Positions 1 through 8,536 of a stretch of 64,000 nucleotides of DNA are shown here, piece after piece. Position 1 is the stretch's first letter. Every line of letters starts with the position of its first letter. Under the pieces are notes generated by a model. That model was not told where the DNA came from, ran no database searches, and saw nothing but the letters and a program-made list of their open reading frames with translations. A program made the position numbers and the translations under genes. This stretch comes from Gemmatimonadota bacterium. GTDB lineage: Bacteria > Latescibacterota > UBA2968 > UBA8231. Where the stretch lies: the NCBI GenBank assembly GCA_009841115.1, contig VXML01000017.1, positions 124,001-188,000 on the forward strand. Reading direction: 5' to 3'.

Positions 1-120
1 GGCTGCGATCTTGATCACCGAAGGACGCAACGACTCAAAGACATTGAAGCCAAACAGCGGACCACCGCTCCGGAGAATTTCCTTGGCCGGGTTGCGGATC
101 AGAGGATCTTCTTCCGCCAT
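1..120 (-). CDS. HpcH/HpaI aldolase-family protein, N-terminal fragment
   Basis: Forty codons are visible, from an ATG at 120 running off the left edge. The segment NPAKEILRSGGPLFGFNVFE resembles the opening of class II pyruvate aldolases (HpcH/HpaI, citrate-lyase-beta-like), where a lysine-rich helix precedes the first barrel strand. Those enzymes cleave or form 2-keto-4-hydroxy acids with a divalent metal. The catalytic arginine and the metal ligands lie outside the window. The upstream gene stops at 124-122 (TGA) and this ATG follows after one base, so the two are almost certainly co-transcribed and translationally coupled. The family call rests on a short stretch; substrate is unknown. 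Confidence 0.65.
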   Translation of the reverse strand, partial: MAEEDPLIRNPAKEILRSGGPLFGFNVFESLRPSVIKIAA

Positions 121-121
121 A

Positions 122-2290
122 TCAATCCATTTCTGCAAAGCGGCGCAACACGTTCTCGGTGATGCGAGAGACATTGTTGTCGCCGCGGTTGTACGAAAGG
201 CAACTGCACCAGCTAATAGAGCCCACCGAAAATACTGCGCCGCCCTTGGGGCCTTCAAAGTACACCATGTCGGACCGCACTAGGGGGTTCTGGCTGCCGC
301 CGGTATTGGGGGCCGATACCAACTGATCCTCAATGGCCACCTGGTACAGATCCGTGAAGCCCTCGGCCGAAGCGAGCAAGAGGGCGTGATCGGGCGTCCC
401 CAAGTCGCGGTCCATCCGGTCAATCTCAAAGCCGCCAGCGCCGTGTTCCAAGACCAAGGCGGGAAAGTCGCCGATCAATTCCTCGGGGGCCACACCCTCA
501 AAGATAAAGGCCGCCCTCGGGTCCAAACTGTCCGGCTGCCGTTTATAGGGGCGGTTGCGGCCTCCGCCCTGGGAGGTAAAACCAACGCCGACCATTTTTT
601 GCGGTGCTCGGTTGCGAAAGCGCCAGAGGCCCCCTATCTCGCCCGTGGTGCTGTGAAAATGCTCGCCGGGGGCGGCCTCCCAAGCGCGCGAGCCTCGCCA
701 GCGCCTGACTTCGACGATGTGCGGACGCTGGGGGTCAAAGGAGGCGATCCAGTAGAAGCCGTTGCCACCTAGGTACATCAGGCGGCCGCCCTCCGCCTGG
801 TACGATTCCAACCCTTTGAGCATGGACGCCGTCCAGTACTCTGGATGAGTACCGGTGAGGATCACCTGGTACGGCTCCAACAACTCGCTGCCTTCGCAGT
901 GCAACTCGTCGTCGGTGATCACATCGTAGGCAAAGCCCTTGGTGTCCAGCCAGTCGAGCAGATGGAGATCGGCGTTGAGCAAGCGCGGCCAGTGCGCGGC
1001 CAAGGAGCGGGAGGGCATGCGGTACAGAGGACGAAAATTGACGATCGGCCGCCAGCGCGACGAATAGCAGACACCCGTGCCGTCGCTGTGCAGGTCGTAA
1101 CAACTCAAGAGCCGCTGCTCCTGCATGTACTGGTCTTGTGGAGCGGCGTCGCTGCTTTCGCGCAAATCCAGCATGGCGCGGATCGGATCGTTAAAGCGCT
1201 GGTTGGCATAGACCAGGTACGTGAGCGTGGGGACCAAGAAAGCGATGCGGGCTTGGGCCTTTGCGGGGACGACGATAAAGGGCAGGTAATCCTCGGCGTC
1301 GGCGCTGGTCAAGTGGGCCGCGTACACGCCGCTCGGCCAGTCTGAGGGCACAGTCCACTCAAAGGCGGCATCCCACTGGGCGTCTTCGAGACCGTCGTCG
1401 TGGAAGTGAATAGCCCCGTACTGGCTGGGAGCGACTTTGAAATCCGCCTCGTCGCCAGTCCAATTGTGCCCGGTCACAGCCCGGGTCGGCAGGTTTACCG
1501 TGCGGCCGTGGAGTTGGTTGGCCTCGGTGTCGCGCACTATTTCCGAGCCGATATCCAGGGAAAAGTCCCAGTTGGCGATCGGGGTGTCGGCGTCGGCCTC
1601 CGCCGTGGAGAGCGCGCGGCCGTAGAGCCGTGGATTGTCGATCTTGCCATTGAAGTGGTGGGCGGCCACCGGCCCCGATGCGGCAGCCATCAGCAAATCC
1701 TCCTCGTTTCCCCCCACAGTTAGGGGGCTGATGGTTTTGCAAACCCTTGCTTGGGCACGGTCCACTGGCCAGTTGGACTGCAATTCCTGGTAGAGACAGA
1801 CTTCGCCAGTGGCCGCGTCGTAGCTGGCGGCGATGCAGTGCCATTGCGCTGGGTTCAGGGCCACGCCAGTGCTCACTTTTTCCAGCCGCGTCCCATCGCC
1901 GATCCACAGGGCCAGCGACCCGTCCTCGGCGATAAAGAGGCCATAGCCCGATTGGCCGGACAACTTGGTCAGCAACCCTTGCAGGCCCTTTTGCGGCGTG
2001 GTGGGGTAAATCCACGCCCGCAGGGTAAACCCATTGGGGCAATTCAACAAAGGATGGTGCGGCACGGCCGCGTACGAGCCGCTGTGGATGGCCTGGTACT
2101 GTCCCGGGTACTCGCCGCTGATCGAGGATGCGAGCGCTTCGATTTTGCAGCCGGGCCCTTGGGGATTGGCGTCCGTATGCCGCAGGCGCACGAGTTGGGC
2201 GCGGTACGCGGGCGCTTCGCTGCTGACCATGAAACGTATAGCCTGCCCGGGCCGCACGCTGAAACGGTCGCTGTACCCGACGATTTTCAT
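122..2290 (-). CDS. N,N-dimethylformamidase large-subunit-like protein with LamG-like insert
   Basis: 722 residues. In characterised members the large subunit is a mononuclear-iron amidohydrolase that splits N,N-dimethylformamide; many uncultured bacteria carry relatives of unknown substrate. The N-terminal ~70 residues form a beta-rich domain. Residues ~75-265 look like a concanavalin/LamG fold (GFTLRAWIYP, then ANWDFS). The C-terminal ~430 residues carry the family blocks FLVPTLTYLVYANQRF and GTHPEYWTASMLKGLESY followed by GGRLMYLGGNGFYW. No signal peptide is seen, so it is probably cytoplasmic. Start: ATG at 2290 with GGAGAA six to seven bases upstream. The promoter lies at 2360-2388. It precedes a pyruvate-aldolase-family gene, suggesting a small catabolic operon. 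Family confident, substrate not. Confidence 0.8.
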   Translation of the reverse strand: MKIVGYSDRFSVRPGQAIRFMVSSEAPAYRAQLVRLRHTDANPQGPGCKIEALASSISGEYPGQYQAIHSGSYAAVPHHPLLNCPNGFTLRAWIYPTTPQKGLQGLLTKLSGQSGYGLFIAEDGSLALWIGDGTRLEKVSTGVALNPAQWHCIAASYDAATGEVCLYQELQSNWPVDRAQARVCKTISPLTVGGNEEDLLMAAASGPVAAHHFNGKIDNPRLYGRALSTAEADADTPIANWDFSLDIGSEIVRDTEANQLHGRTVNLPTRAVTGHNWTGDEADFKVAPSQYGAIHFHDDGLEDAQWDAAFEWTVPSDWPSGVYAAHLTSADAEDYLPFIVVPAKAQARIAFLVPTLTYLVYANQRFNDPIRAMLDLRESSDAAPQDQYMQEQRLLSCYDLHSDGTGVCYSSRWRPIVNFRPLYRMPSRSLAAHWPRLLNADLHLLDWLDTKGFAYDVITDDELHCEGSELLEPYQVILTGTHPEYWTASMLKGLESYQAEGGRLMYLGGNGFYWIASFDPQRPHIVEVRRWRGSRAWEAAPGEHFHSTTGEIGGLWRFRNRAPQKMVGVGFTSQGGGRNRPYKRQPDSLDPRAAFIFEGVAPEELIGDFPALVLEHGAGGFEIDRMDRDLGTPDHALLLASAEGFTDLYQVAIEDQLVSAPNTGGSQNPLVRSDMVYFEGPKGGAVFSVGSISWCSCLSYNRGDNNVSRITENVLRRFAEMD

Positions 2291-2324
2291 TGATTTCTCC
2301 GCGCCACTAGGGCCGTGTAACCAA

Positions 2325-2389
2325 GACCGGAGACAGTCTGCGGTGGTCTCTAGCGCGCAAGAATAGTGGAACGCGGAAAGTGTGTCAAT
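2325..2389 (-). repeat. 65-bp promoter-leader repeat, copy 1
   Basis: Aligned without gaps to 3192-3256, 48 of 65 positions are identical (my hand count). The conserved parts are the -35 and -10 boxes with their 17-base spacing, the flanking GTGT/ACAC-like bases, and a leader hairpin region (2324-2339, AGACCG/CAGTCT with one mismatch). This copy lies upstream of the dimethylformamidase-like gene. Both copies have the same orientation and bracket the toxin-antitoxin genes. Confidence 0.75.
2360..2388 (-). promoter_or_regulatory. sigma70-type promoter of the dimethylformamidase-like gene
   Basis: On the minus strand a perfect TTGACA (2388-2383) is followed by 17 bases and TATTCT (2365-2360). 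The ATG at 2290 is about 65 bases downstream. The same boxes and spacing occur in the related repeat upstream of the antitoxin gene, which supports function. Confidence 0.65.
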
Positions 2390-2468
2390 TTAACTGGCAT
2401 CGACCCGTGTCGTCGGTCACAGGGCATCTCGACCGACATGAGGGCGAGGCCGCGCGACGATCAAACGC

Positions 2469-2933
2469 TCACGACGCCAAGGCTGCCAGTATCTCTTCCG
2501 GCGTCCGGTCCGACGCGGCAAACGGATTGACCACCTGAACCGCGCCGAACTCTTGGCCGTCTTGCAGATCCTCGGTCAGCAGAACCTTGCACTCGCAGGT
2601 CTGCGCGGCGGCGATGATGAGCGCGTCCCACCAAGACAAGGTAAAGCGGTCCTGCAAGACCCAAGCTCGGTTCAGCATCGCTAGGTCAGCGGCTACCGGC
2701 TGCCACGTTGCGAGCACCTTGATGATCTCTTGGGCCTCCGACCGGTCGAAATTCAGCCGTTGCTCGTGCGTGAGGCTCACGTAGAGTTCTTGGAGTACCT
2801 GAAAGCTCAGACGACCGGAACGGCTGTGCACAAGTAGTCTGATCCATTGCTCGGCGCAAGCCTGCTTTGATGGATCCGAACTATCGTGGCGGTAAACGAA
2901 GACATTGGTGTCAACGAAGACCGGGACGGTCAT
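2469..2933 (-). CDS. VapC-type PIN-domain toxin
   Basis: 154 residues from the ATG at 2933. PIN-domain toxins are Mg2+-dependent ribonucleases that cut tRNA or rRNA. The acidic centre is visible: Asp8 in FVDTN, Glu49 in LQELYVSL, Asp103 in SWWDALI and Asp122 in LTEDLQDG. I chose 2933 rather than an ATG four codons upstream because the PIN core starts at once (MTVPVFVDTN); either way it overlaps the antitoxin gene by 23 or more bases. Length is normal for VapC. The pair is probably repressed by the antitoxin through the palindromes at 3222-3252. Nothing indicates inactivation. Confidence 0.85.
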   Translation of the reverse strand: MTVPVFVDTNVFVYRHDSSDPSKQACAEQWIRLLVHSRSGRLSFQVLQELYVSLTHEQRLNFDRSEAQEIIKVLATWQPVAADLAMLNRAWVLQDRFTLSWWDALIIAAAQTCECKVLLTEDLQDGQEFGAVQVVNPFAASDRTPEEILAALAS

Positions 2934-3153
2934 ACAATTCCTCACGCGTTGGCCTGCGGCCGTGCAGCCAGTTAATCTTGCGTGGCTTCATCTCCAAGTA
3001 GCGTTCCATTGCAACCTCGTACTCGTCCTCCTGACGCTGCATACTTTCCAGCAGTTCGGCCAGCCATTTGGAGACGCTGCGCTCGTTTTCGGCGGCCTTG
3101 ATCCGCAGCCACCGGGCGACATCCTCCGGTAGAGTGATGGTGATGTTCTTCAT
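2911..3153 (-). CDS. Ribbon-helix-helix antitoxin of the VapBC-type pair
   Basis: 80 residues from the ATG at 3153. The start KNITITLPEDVARWLRIKAA is a classic ribbon-helix-helix N-terminus: a beta-strand that reads DNA, then helices. The charged C-terminal tail (KPRKINWLHGRRPTREELYD) would wrap the toxin. An in-frame alternative start further upstream is disfavoured because it would precede the RHH strand by 12 unrelated residues. GGAGG lies upstream of the chosen ATG. It overlaps the toxin gene, as expected for translational coupling. Autoregulation through the tandem palindromes at 3222-3252 is inferred. Confidence 0.8.
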   Translation of the reverse strand: MKNITITLPEDVARWLRIKAAENERSVSKWLAELLESMQRQEDEYEVAMERYLEMKPRKINWLHGRRPTREELYDRPGLR

Positions 3154-3191
3154 GCTAAGCCTCCAGTGTCTACAGAATATAGGTGCCAAAG

Positions 3192-3256
3192 GACCGGGGA
3201 CGGTCCGTGACAGTTTCTATAACACAAGAATAGTGTAACACGAAAATCGTGTCAAT
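3192..3256 (-). repeat. 65-bp promoter-leader repeat, copy 2
   Basis: Partner of 2325-2389 (48/65 identical). Its leader part contains a perfect hairpin, GGACCG (3191-3196), loop GGGA, CGGTCC (3201-3206). The promoter part contains two tandem palindromic half-repeats. It lies upstream of the antitoxin gene. Confidence 0.75.
3222..3255 (-). promoter_or_regulatory. vapBC promoter with two tandem palindromic operators
   Basis: On the minus strand TTGACA (3255-3250), 17 bases, then TATTCT (3232-3227). Two 15-base palindromes in 16-base register cover both boxes: ACACAAGAATAGTGT at 3222-3236 and ACACGAAAATCGTGT at 3238-3252. Ribbon-helix-helix antitoxins bind paired palindromes spaced in this way, so autorepression is the natural reading. 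The antitoxin ATG is about 74 bases downstream of the -10 box. Confidence 0.7.
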
Positions 3257-3274
3257 GAAGCGGAGGTCATTGAC
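3251..3274 (-). terminator. Weak hairpin downstream of the MacAB-like operon
   Basis: A perfect 8-base inverted repeat, GTCAATGA (3251-3258) and TCATTGAC (3267-3274), lies 20 bases past the ATPase gene end. There is no clean T-run on the minus strand, and its left arm overlaps the -35 box of the toxin-antitoxin promoter. It could be a weak terminator or part of the promoter architecture. Confidence 0.3.
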
Positions 3275-3293
3275 AAGGATCAGTGCAAGATCA

Positions 3294-3974
3294 CTACGCC
3301 AACTGCTCGTCAGAAGCAATCCGACCGTCGTGGATGCGAATCAGCCGCTCGGCCTGTAGGGCAATAACCGGATCATGGGTCACCAACAGCACGGTATTAC
3401 CCTCCTCGTGCAGGGCGTCAAAGAGAAGCATGATCTCCTCGCCGGTGCTAGAGTCGAGGTTGCCGGTCGGCTCGTCGGCCAACAGCAGCGACGGCCCGTT
3501 GGCCAAGGCGCGGGCAATGGCCACCCGCTGACATTGGCCGCCGGACAGTTCGGCCGGGCGGTGCGTCATGCGGTCGGCCAAACCAACCCGCTCCAGCGCC
3601 TGAATCGCCCGGGCACGGCGCACCTTGCGGCGCTGGCCATTGTAAATCAGCGGTAGCTCGACGTTTTGCAGGGCCGACGCGCGCGGCAGCAAATTGAAAG
3701 TCTGGAAGATGAAGCCAACGCGGCTGTTGCGCACTTCGGCCAGCTCGTTGGCATTCATGCGCGACACATCCGTGCCGTTCAAGCGATACGTCCCCTCCGT
3801 AGGCGAATCCAAGCAGCCTAAGATGTTCATCAACGTGGATTTGCCCGAGCCAGAAGGCCCCATCAGCGAGACGTATTCATTGTCATCAATCGCCAAGTCC
3901 ACCGAGCGCAAGGCATGCACCTCTTCGGTGCCGCGCACATAAACCTTGCTAATGCCATTCAGTTCGATCAGCAC
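3294..3974 (-). CDS. MacB/LolD-type ABC transporter ATP-binding protein
   Basis: 226 residues from a GTG at 3974, four bases after the stop of the upstream permease, with GGAG in the preceding gene's last codons. It powers the MacAB-like exporter encoded just upstream. Visible motifs: Walker [10 protein letters not shown] (residues ~39-47), Q-loop in [11 protein letters not shown], signature [15 protein letters not shown] (Cys replaces the more usual Gln after GGQ), Walker [15 protein letters not shown]-loop VTHD. A longer upstream reading exists but would run through the permease gene. Length fits the LolD/MacB class. Substrate is unknown; candidates are peptides, lipids or macrolide-like compounds. 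Confidence 0.9.
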   Translation of the reverse strand: MLIELNGISKVYVRGTEEVHALRSVDLAIDDNEYVSLMGPSGSGKSTLMNILGCLDSPTEGTYRLNGTDVSRMNANELAEVRNSRVGFIFQTFNLLPRASALQNVELPLIYNGQRRKVRRARAIQALERVGLADRMTHRPAELSGGQCQRVAIARALANGPSLLLADEPTGNLDSSTGEEIMLLFDALHEEGNTVLLVTHDPVIALQAERLIRIHDGRIASDEQLA

Positions 3975-3978
3975 GACA

Positions 3979-5202
3979 TCACTCCGAGCGCAAAGCATCC
4001 ACCGGGTCGAGCCGGGCAGCGCGGGCCGCCGGATAGATGCCAAAGAAAAGACCAATCGCAATGGACAGGGCCAGCACGAACAGCGTGGCCTCCGGCGAAA
4101 CAATGCTGGGAAAGTTCAACTCGCTGTAATGGGAAATGACGCGCGCAATGCCCTCGCCCAACCCATAGCCCGCAGCCACCCCGAGCGCTCCCCCTGTCAA
4201 GCTCAGAGCCATCGCCTCGATCACGAATTGCCACAGCAGCGTCACCGGCTTGGCGCCGAGGGCCTTGCGGATGCCAATCTCGCGGGTGCGCTCGGCCACC
4301 GACACCAGCAAAATGTTCATAATGCCAATGCCGCCGACCAAAAGCGAAATCCCCGCAATCCCACCTACGACCAACTTCAACAGCAAAATGGTCTGCTCGA
4401 CCTGCTCTAGGATGCTGCGGCCGCTGATGATCTGATAGCTCGCCTCCGGGCCGTGGCGCTTTTTGAGCGCCTCTTCAATAGCCTCGGTAATGTGGGGCAC
4501 GTCTTCTTGCTCTTTGGCGTGGGCTACCATGGCTTGGATGTACTTGTTGCCAGCGAGTCTTCGCTGAGCCGTCGTCACCGGCACCAGCACTTGATCGCCC
4601 CAGTTCTCGCCAAAGGTCTGGCGATCTTCCATGAGGCCGACGACCGTAAAGCGCTGGCCATTGAGCTTGAGCTCGCGGCCCAAGAAGGGGGCCAAGCCAA
4701 ACAACTCCTCGCGCACCTCTTGCCCAATCACGCAGACCCGGCGCAGCTTGTCCAAGTCGGCGTTGATCAGAAAGCGTCCCTCGGCGACCTCCCAGTTGTA
4801 CACCTCGGAGAACTCGGGCAAGGTCCCAGCCGCACTGGTCTGGTAGCTGGCCTTGCGATAGCGCAGATTGGCTCCACTATTCATAGAAGGCAGGACCGCG
4901 GCTAAGCGGTCGGAGGATTGCTCGACTACGGCCAAGTCGTCCATGGTCAAAGGCTTAGAGCGGGGGTTGGGGACCCAGCGGCCGTCCTTGAGCTGCATGT
5001 ATTGCGGCGAGATCATCACGAACTGCGCCCCACCTAACTTGCCGAACTCGTCGATGACGAACTGTCGCATCCCCTCGCCAATGGACACGATGCCAACGAC
5101 CGCGCCGACTCCAATCATCATGCCCAGCAAGGTCAGCGCCGTGCGCAGCTTGTTGACCCATATTTGCCCGAGGGCAATGCGGATGGATTCGAGGAAGATC
5201 AC
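3979..5202 (-). CDS. MacB-like ABC transporter permease (second of two)
   Basis: 407 residues, GTG start at 5202 overlapping the previous stop by four bases. Typical MacB/FtsX topology: one N-terminal membrane helix ([20 protein letters not shown]), a periplasmic domain of roughly 230 residues, then three C-terminal helices beginning with [30 protein letters not shown], the hallmark of the family. It ends in [10 protein letters not shown]. It pairs with the permease encoded immediately upstream, giving a heterodimeric rather than homodimeric transporter, and with the ATPase downstream. Confidence 0.9.
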   Translation of the reverse strand: MIFLESIRIALGQIWVNKLRTALTLLGMMIGVGAVVGIVSIGEGMRQFVIDEFGKLGGAQFVMISPQYMQLKDGRWVPNPRSKPLTMDDLAVVEQSSDRLAAVLPSMNSGANLRYRKASYQTSAAGTLPEFSEVYNWEVAEGRFLINADLDKLRRVCVIGQEVREELFGLAPFLGRELKLNGQRFTVVGLMEDRQTFGENWGDQVLVPVTTAQRRLAGNKYIQAMVAHAKEQEDVPHITEAIEEALKKRHGPEASYQIISGRSILEQVEQTILLLKLVVGGIAGISLLVGGIGIMNILLVSVAERTREIGIRKALGAKPVTLLWQFVIEAMALSLTGGALGVAAGYGLGEGIARVISHYSELNFPSIVSPEATLFVLALSIAIGLFFGIYPAARAARLDPVDALRSE

Positions 5203-6428
5203 GTGCGACGCAGCGCTTCTACCGGGTCGAGCCGGGCAGCGCGAAAGGCGGGATAGACGCCGAAGAAAATGCCGACCGCCGATGAAAAGCCGACGGCCCA
5301 GAGCACGGACTCAGCCGAGACAATGCTGGTAAAAGGCGCGCCGGGCGCGAGCTGCTGAATGACAAAGGCCGCCCCCAAGCCCAAGCCCAAGCCACTGAGA
5401 ATGCCCAACAGGCCACCGACCATACTCAATACGACGGACTCGGCGAGGAACTGGCCAAGGATGTGGCGCGGCTTGGCCCCGAGGGCCTTGCGGATGCCAA
5501 TCTCGCGGGTGCGCTCGGCCACCGACACCAGCAAGATGTTCATAATGCCAATGCCGCCCACCAACAGCGAAATCCCCGCAATCCCACCGCCCACCTGCTG
5601 CAGGACGCGGAAGAACTCATTGGCGTCGTCTATCTCTCCTTGGCTAGTCTCGATCCTAAACTCGTCGCCGTGCTCGTGGTGCCGCCGGAGGACGCGGCGC
5701 ACCGCAGCGACGACCCGTTCGACGGCATCCAAATCCTCGACGAAGAGCGTGAATTCCGAGAAGTGATCCTCTCCTCGCAGCCGCTTTTGGGCCGTGGTGT
5801 ACGGAACCAACACTATGTCGCCGTCACTGCGGCCAAAGCGGACGCGCTCGTCGAGCACGCCAACGACCACGTAACGGTCGCCGTTGAGCAGGATCTCCTT
5901 GCCCAGCGGGTTGGCCCCCTGAAAGAGGTTTCCATACACATCGTCGCCGAGCAGGCAGACCTTGCGAGCGAGACGCAAGTCGTCCGCGTTCAGGGGCCGG
6001 CCGCCGAGTACGGGCCAGTTGAAGCCTTCGTTGAAAGCAGCGGAAGTGCCCGTATAGCTCGCATCCACGGTGGTTTTGCCGCGCTGTAGTGCGGCGCTGC
6101 CGTGAATCTGGGGCACGAGCGCGTGCAGCCCGTCGATTTCCCGCTGCATGGCCGCCATATCGGCCTCAGTCAGGTACTCCTCCCAAGGGCGGCGCACCCA
6201 GCGGCCATCCTTGCGCACCCACTGGCGCGGCGGCTCCACCTCGATCATGCCCGCCCCGCCGCTAAAGATGAACTGAGAGATCACCTCGCGGCGCAATCCC
6301 TCCCCAAGCGACACCACCGCAATAATGGCCGCCACGCCAATAACAATGCCCAACAGCGTCAGCAACGAGCGCAGCTTGTGCGCCCGAAGCTGACCCAAAC
6401 CGGCAAAGAGAGGTTCGAGCAAAGTCAT
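5199..6428 (-). CDS. MacB-like ABC transporter permease (first of two)
   Basis: 409 residues, ATG at 6428 two bases after the fusion-protein gene. Same architecture as the neighbouring permease: N-terminal helix, periplasmic domain, the block [30 protein letters not shown] shared almost identically, and the end [10 protein letters not shown]. The periplasmic domains differ clearly, so this is an old duplication with specialised subunits. The operon order is fusion protein, permease, permease, ATPase. Confidence 0.9.
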   Translation of the reverse strand: MTLLEPLFAGLGQLRAHKLRSLLTLLGIVIGVAAIIAVVSLGEGLRREVISQFIFSGGAGMIEVEPPRQWVRKDGRWVRRPWEEYLTEADMAAMQREIDGLHALVPQIHGSAALQRGKTTVDASYTGTSAAFNEGFNWPVLGGRPLNADDLRLARKVCLLGDDVYGNLFQGANPLGKEILLNGDRYVVVGVLDERVRFGRSDGDIVLVPYTTAQKRLRGEDHFSEFTLFVEDLDAVERVVAAVRRVLRRHHEHGDEFRIETSQGEIDDANEFFRVLQQVGGGIAGISLLVGGIGIMNILLVSVAERTREIGIRKALGAKPRHILGQFLAESVVLSMVGGLLGILSGLGLGLGAAFVIQQLAPGAPFTSIVSAESVLWAVGFSSAVGIFFGVYPAFRAARLDPVEALRRT

Positions 6429-6430
6429 GC

Positions 6431-7732
6431 TCAGCGTTCCTCGTTTTCCTCCTCATCCTTCTCCTCATCCCCGTTCTTCTTTTCGTCCTCCTCCAGTTTG
6501 CTGCGAATGAGGCTTGGGTCTTCGGCGACGCGGTCGCCGCTGGCGAGGCCGGAGAGGATTTCGAGGCGGGTCGAGGTCTCAATGCCGATGGCCAATTCCA
6601 CCTCGGCGAAAGTGCTGAGGGGCAGTTGCAGCGTACTGTCCGAGTGCGTGCTGTCCGGGGCGGCAGCTAGCGAATCCGGCGACTCGGCGATATACGCGAC
6701 AAAGCGGCCGCGCGGGCTCTCGCCGCGCTCGTCTTCTCCGTCCTCGTCGTCAAAAACCTCCAGCGCCCGCTCGACCGGCAGGTACACCGCGCTGTCGCGC
6801 CGCGCAAAGAGAATATCGATGTCGCAGGACATGCCCTGGCGCAGGCGCGGCGCGTGGTCGGTAATCTCAATCTCTGTGTCAAAGGTGACGATAGTGCTGC
6901 CCTGCTTCTGCTGACCCACCGGCGCAATCCAGCGCACCCGACCGCGATACGTGGTGTCGGGATATGCATCCACGATGATGTCCACGTCTTGGTCGATCTC
7001 CACTCGGCCAATATCGATTTCCGCGATGTCGCCGCGCACAATCAGTTGGCTGGGGTCGCCGATCTCAAAGAGCACCGTTCCCCCGGAATACGACGACAGC
7101 CCAGAGGACACCACCTCGCCCACCTCTACGTCGCGGCGGATGACAATGCCATCAATCGGGGCGAGGACGCGCACCTCGTCGAGCGCGACTTGATCTTCCG
7201 CAAGCTGGGTGCGCTGTAGGTTGGCCTTGGTTTCGAGCATTTCGAGTTCGAGTTGGGCCAAGCGTAGGCTAGTGCGGGCGCGCGTCAGGCGCACCTCAGC
7301 TTCCTCAAACTGCTTAGCCGGTATCATCTTGCGGTCGAACAGGGCCTTCTGACGCTCAAAGTTCCGCTCCTGCTCCGCTAGGTCAATTTTGCCCTGCTCC
7401 ACGCTCGAGCGCTTCTGATACAATTGCAGCGATTGATTGGGATCTGGCTCAATGACGGCCATCAACTCACCTGTCTCCACCCACGCGCCAGCCTCTATGG
7501 GCAAATCGCGGATTTCGCCGGCAATCGTCGATTTGACCTCCACAGTCCGCACCAACTCAATGCGGCCCGTTTCAGCCAGCTTATCGACGACCGCGCCCCG
7601 CTCGACGAGCACAGTGGCATAGGTCTCTTCGGCCTTTTCCTGCCGCAAGTTGAAATAGACCGCAGCTCCAACCGAACCGGCCAAGAGCAAGAAGACGAGG
7701 CCCTTCAGCAGGCGGTGCTTCTTGGCTGCCAC
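6431..7732 (-). CDS. HlyD/MacA-type periplasmic membrane-fusion protein
   Basis: 433 residues from a GTG at 7732, one base after the previous stop, with GGAGG five bases upstream. One N-terminal membrane helix (~8-25), then a lipoyl half-motif (VEVKSTIAGEIRDLPIEAGAWVETGELMAVI), a coiled-coil hairpin (~100-185), the second lipoyl half (VLAPIDGIVIRRDVEVGEVV) and beta-barrel domains. It would bridge the MacB-like permeases to an outer-membrane channel, which is not encoded here. The C-terminus is unusual: about 20 residues made almost only of Glu, Asp, Lys and Asn. Confidence 0.88.
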   Translation of the reverse strand: MAAKKHRLLKGLVFLLLAGSVGAAVYFNLRQEKAEETYATVLVERGAVVDKLAETGRIELVRTVEVKSTIAGEIRDLPIEAGAWVETGELMAVIEPDPNQSLQLYQKRSSVEQGKIDLAEQERNFERQKALFDRKMIPAKQFEEAEVRLTRARTSLRLAQLELEMLETKANLQRTQLAEDQVALDEVRVLAPIDGIVIRRDVEVGEVVSSGLSSYSGGTVLFEIGDPSQLIVRGDIAEIDIGRVEIDQDVDIIVDAYPDTTYRGRVRWIAPVGQQKQGSTIVTFDTEIEITDHAPRLRQGMSCDIDILFARRDSAVYLPVERALEVFDDEDGEDERGESPRGRFVAYIAESPDSLAAAPDSTHSDSTLQLPLSTFAEVELAIGIETSTRLEILSGLASGDRVAEDPSLIRSKLEEDEKKNGDEEKDEEENEER

Positions 7733-7733
7733 C

Positions 7734-8423
7734 TCAGCCTCCAGGTCCGAGGGTGCTGAAGAATGCGCCGATAGAGAGGAAGATCAGCGTGATAGCCGCA
7801 ACGCCTGCATAGGCGCGGCTGCGCTCTATCTGCCCGACGATAGACAGCCCGAGGCCGGCGATGACGATCATCCAGACGACAAAGGGATCGATGAGGGACA
7901 ATAAGTGGCCCCCGAAACTTTGCTGGGCCTCCTCGGAGATGAACATCCCCAGTCCTATTTGCACATCCATCGTCTCATTGGCCAAGACCAGCGGCGTCTT
8001 GACAATGTGCTGGAGAATGGAAATCAGCGACGTGTACGCGACGAGGGCCAAGCAATGGCCATAGCCGAGCAGGCCGCCGAGCAATTTGCCTACCAAGAGG
8101 TAGATCGCAGCACCGATAAAGAGCATGACAAACGTCATAACTGGCGCGGCAATTAGCCCGCTGATCCGTATGACGTCTCCAGTGCCCTCCACACTGGGCT
8201 GTTCCGCGGGCGTCTGTTCCCGTATCTGCTCCATCGCCTCAGCCACGTAGATAGGCGAGGTTAAATACGTAGAGAAGAAGATCACCGCCGCGACTATAAA
8301 AGTCGGCACCAGCCAGTCGGCGGCACTGCGCTGCTCGCTTACGGCCTCAAAGGTCTCGGATGGAGCGTAGAAGACGCGCAACATGCGGCCGACGACGCTC
8401 ATTTCTGCTTGGGGAGCTTCCAT
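7734..8423 (-). CDS. Yip1-family membrane protein
   Basis: 229 residues from the ATG at 8423, preceded by AAAGGA. A short cytoplasmic N-terminus with the Yip1-type phrase GRMLRVFYAPSETFEAV leads into about five membrane segments (IVAAVIFFSTYLTS; LIAAPVMTFVMLFIGAAIYLL; CLALVAYTSLISIL; FVVWMIVIAGLGLSIV; AITLIFLSIGAFF). Bacterial Yip1-domain proteins have no established function. It is the first gene of the exporter operon (one base from the fusion protein), so it probably assists or regulates that transporter in the inner membrane. Confidence 0.75.
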   Translation of the reverse strand: MEAPQAEMSVVGRMLRVFYAPSETFEAVSEQRSAADWLVPTFIVAAVIFFSTYLTSPIYVAEAMEQIREQTPAEQPSVEGTGDVIRISGLIAAPVMTFVMLFIGAAIYLLVGKLLGGLLGYGHCLALVAYTSLISILQHIVKTPLVLANETMDVQIGLGMFISEEAQQSFGGHLLSLIDPFVVWMIVIAGLGLSIVGQIERSRAYAGVAAITLIFLSIGAFFSTLGPGG

Positions 8424-8536
8424 GGCGGTTCCTTTGTGGGGGTGAAGGTCTTTCGCCGCTGGCGGCGAATACTCCGTCCATAGAAGCAAACTAACGATTG
8501 CGTATCACAGTTCCAAGCAAAGTCCCAACGGACCTG

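Noticed and set aside
3975..4103. Longer N-terminus for the MacB-like ATPase
   Set aside because: It would lie entirely inside the permease gene in another frame; the domain begins at the GTG at 3974.
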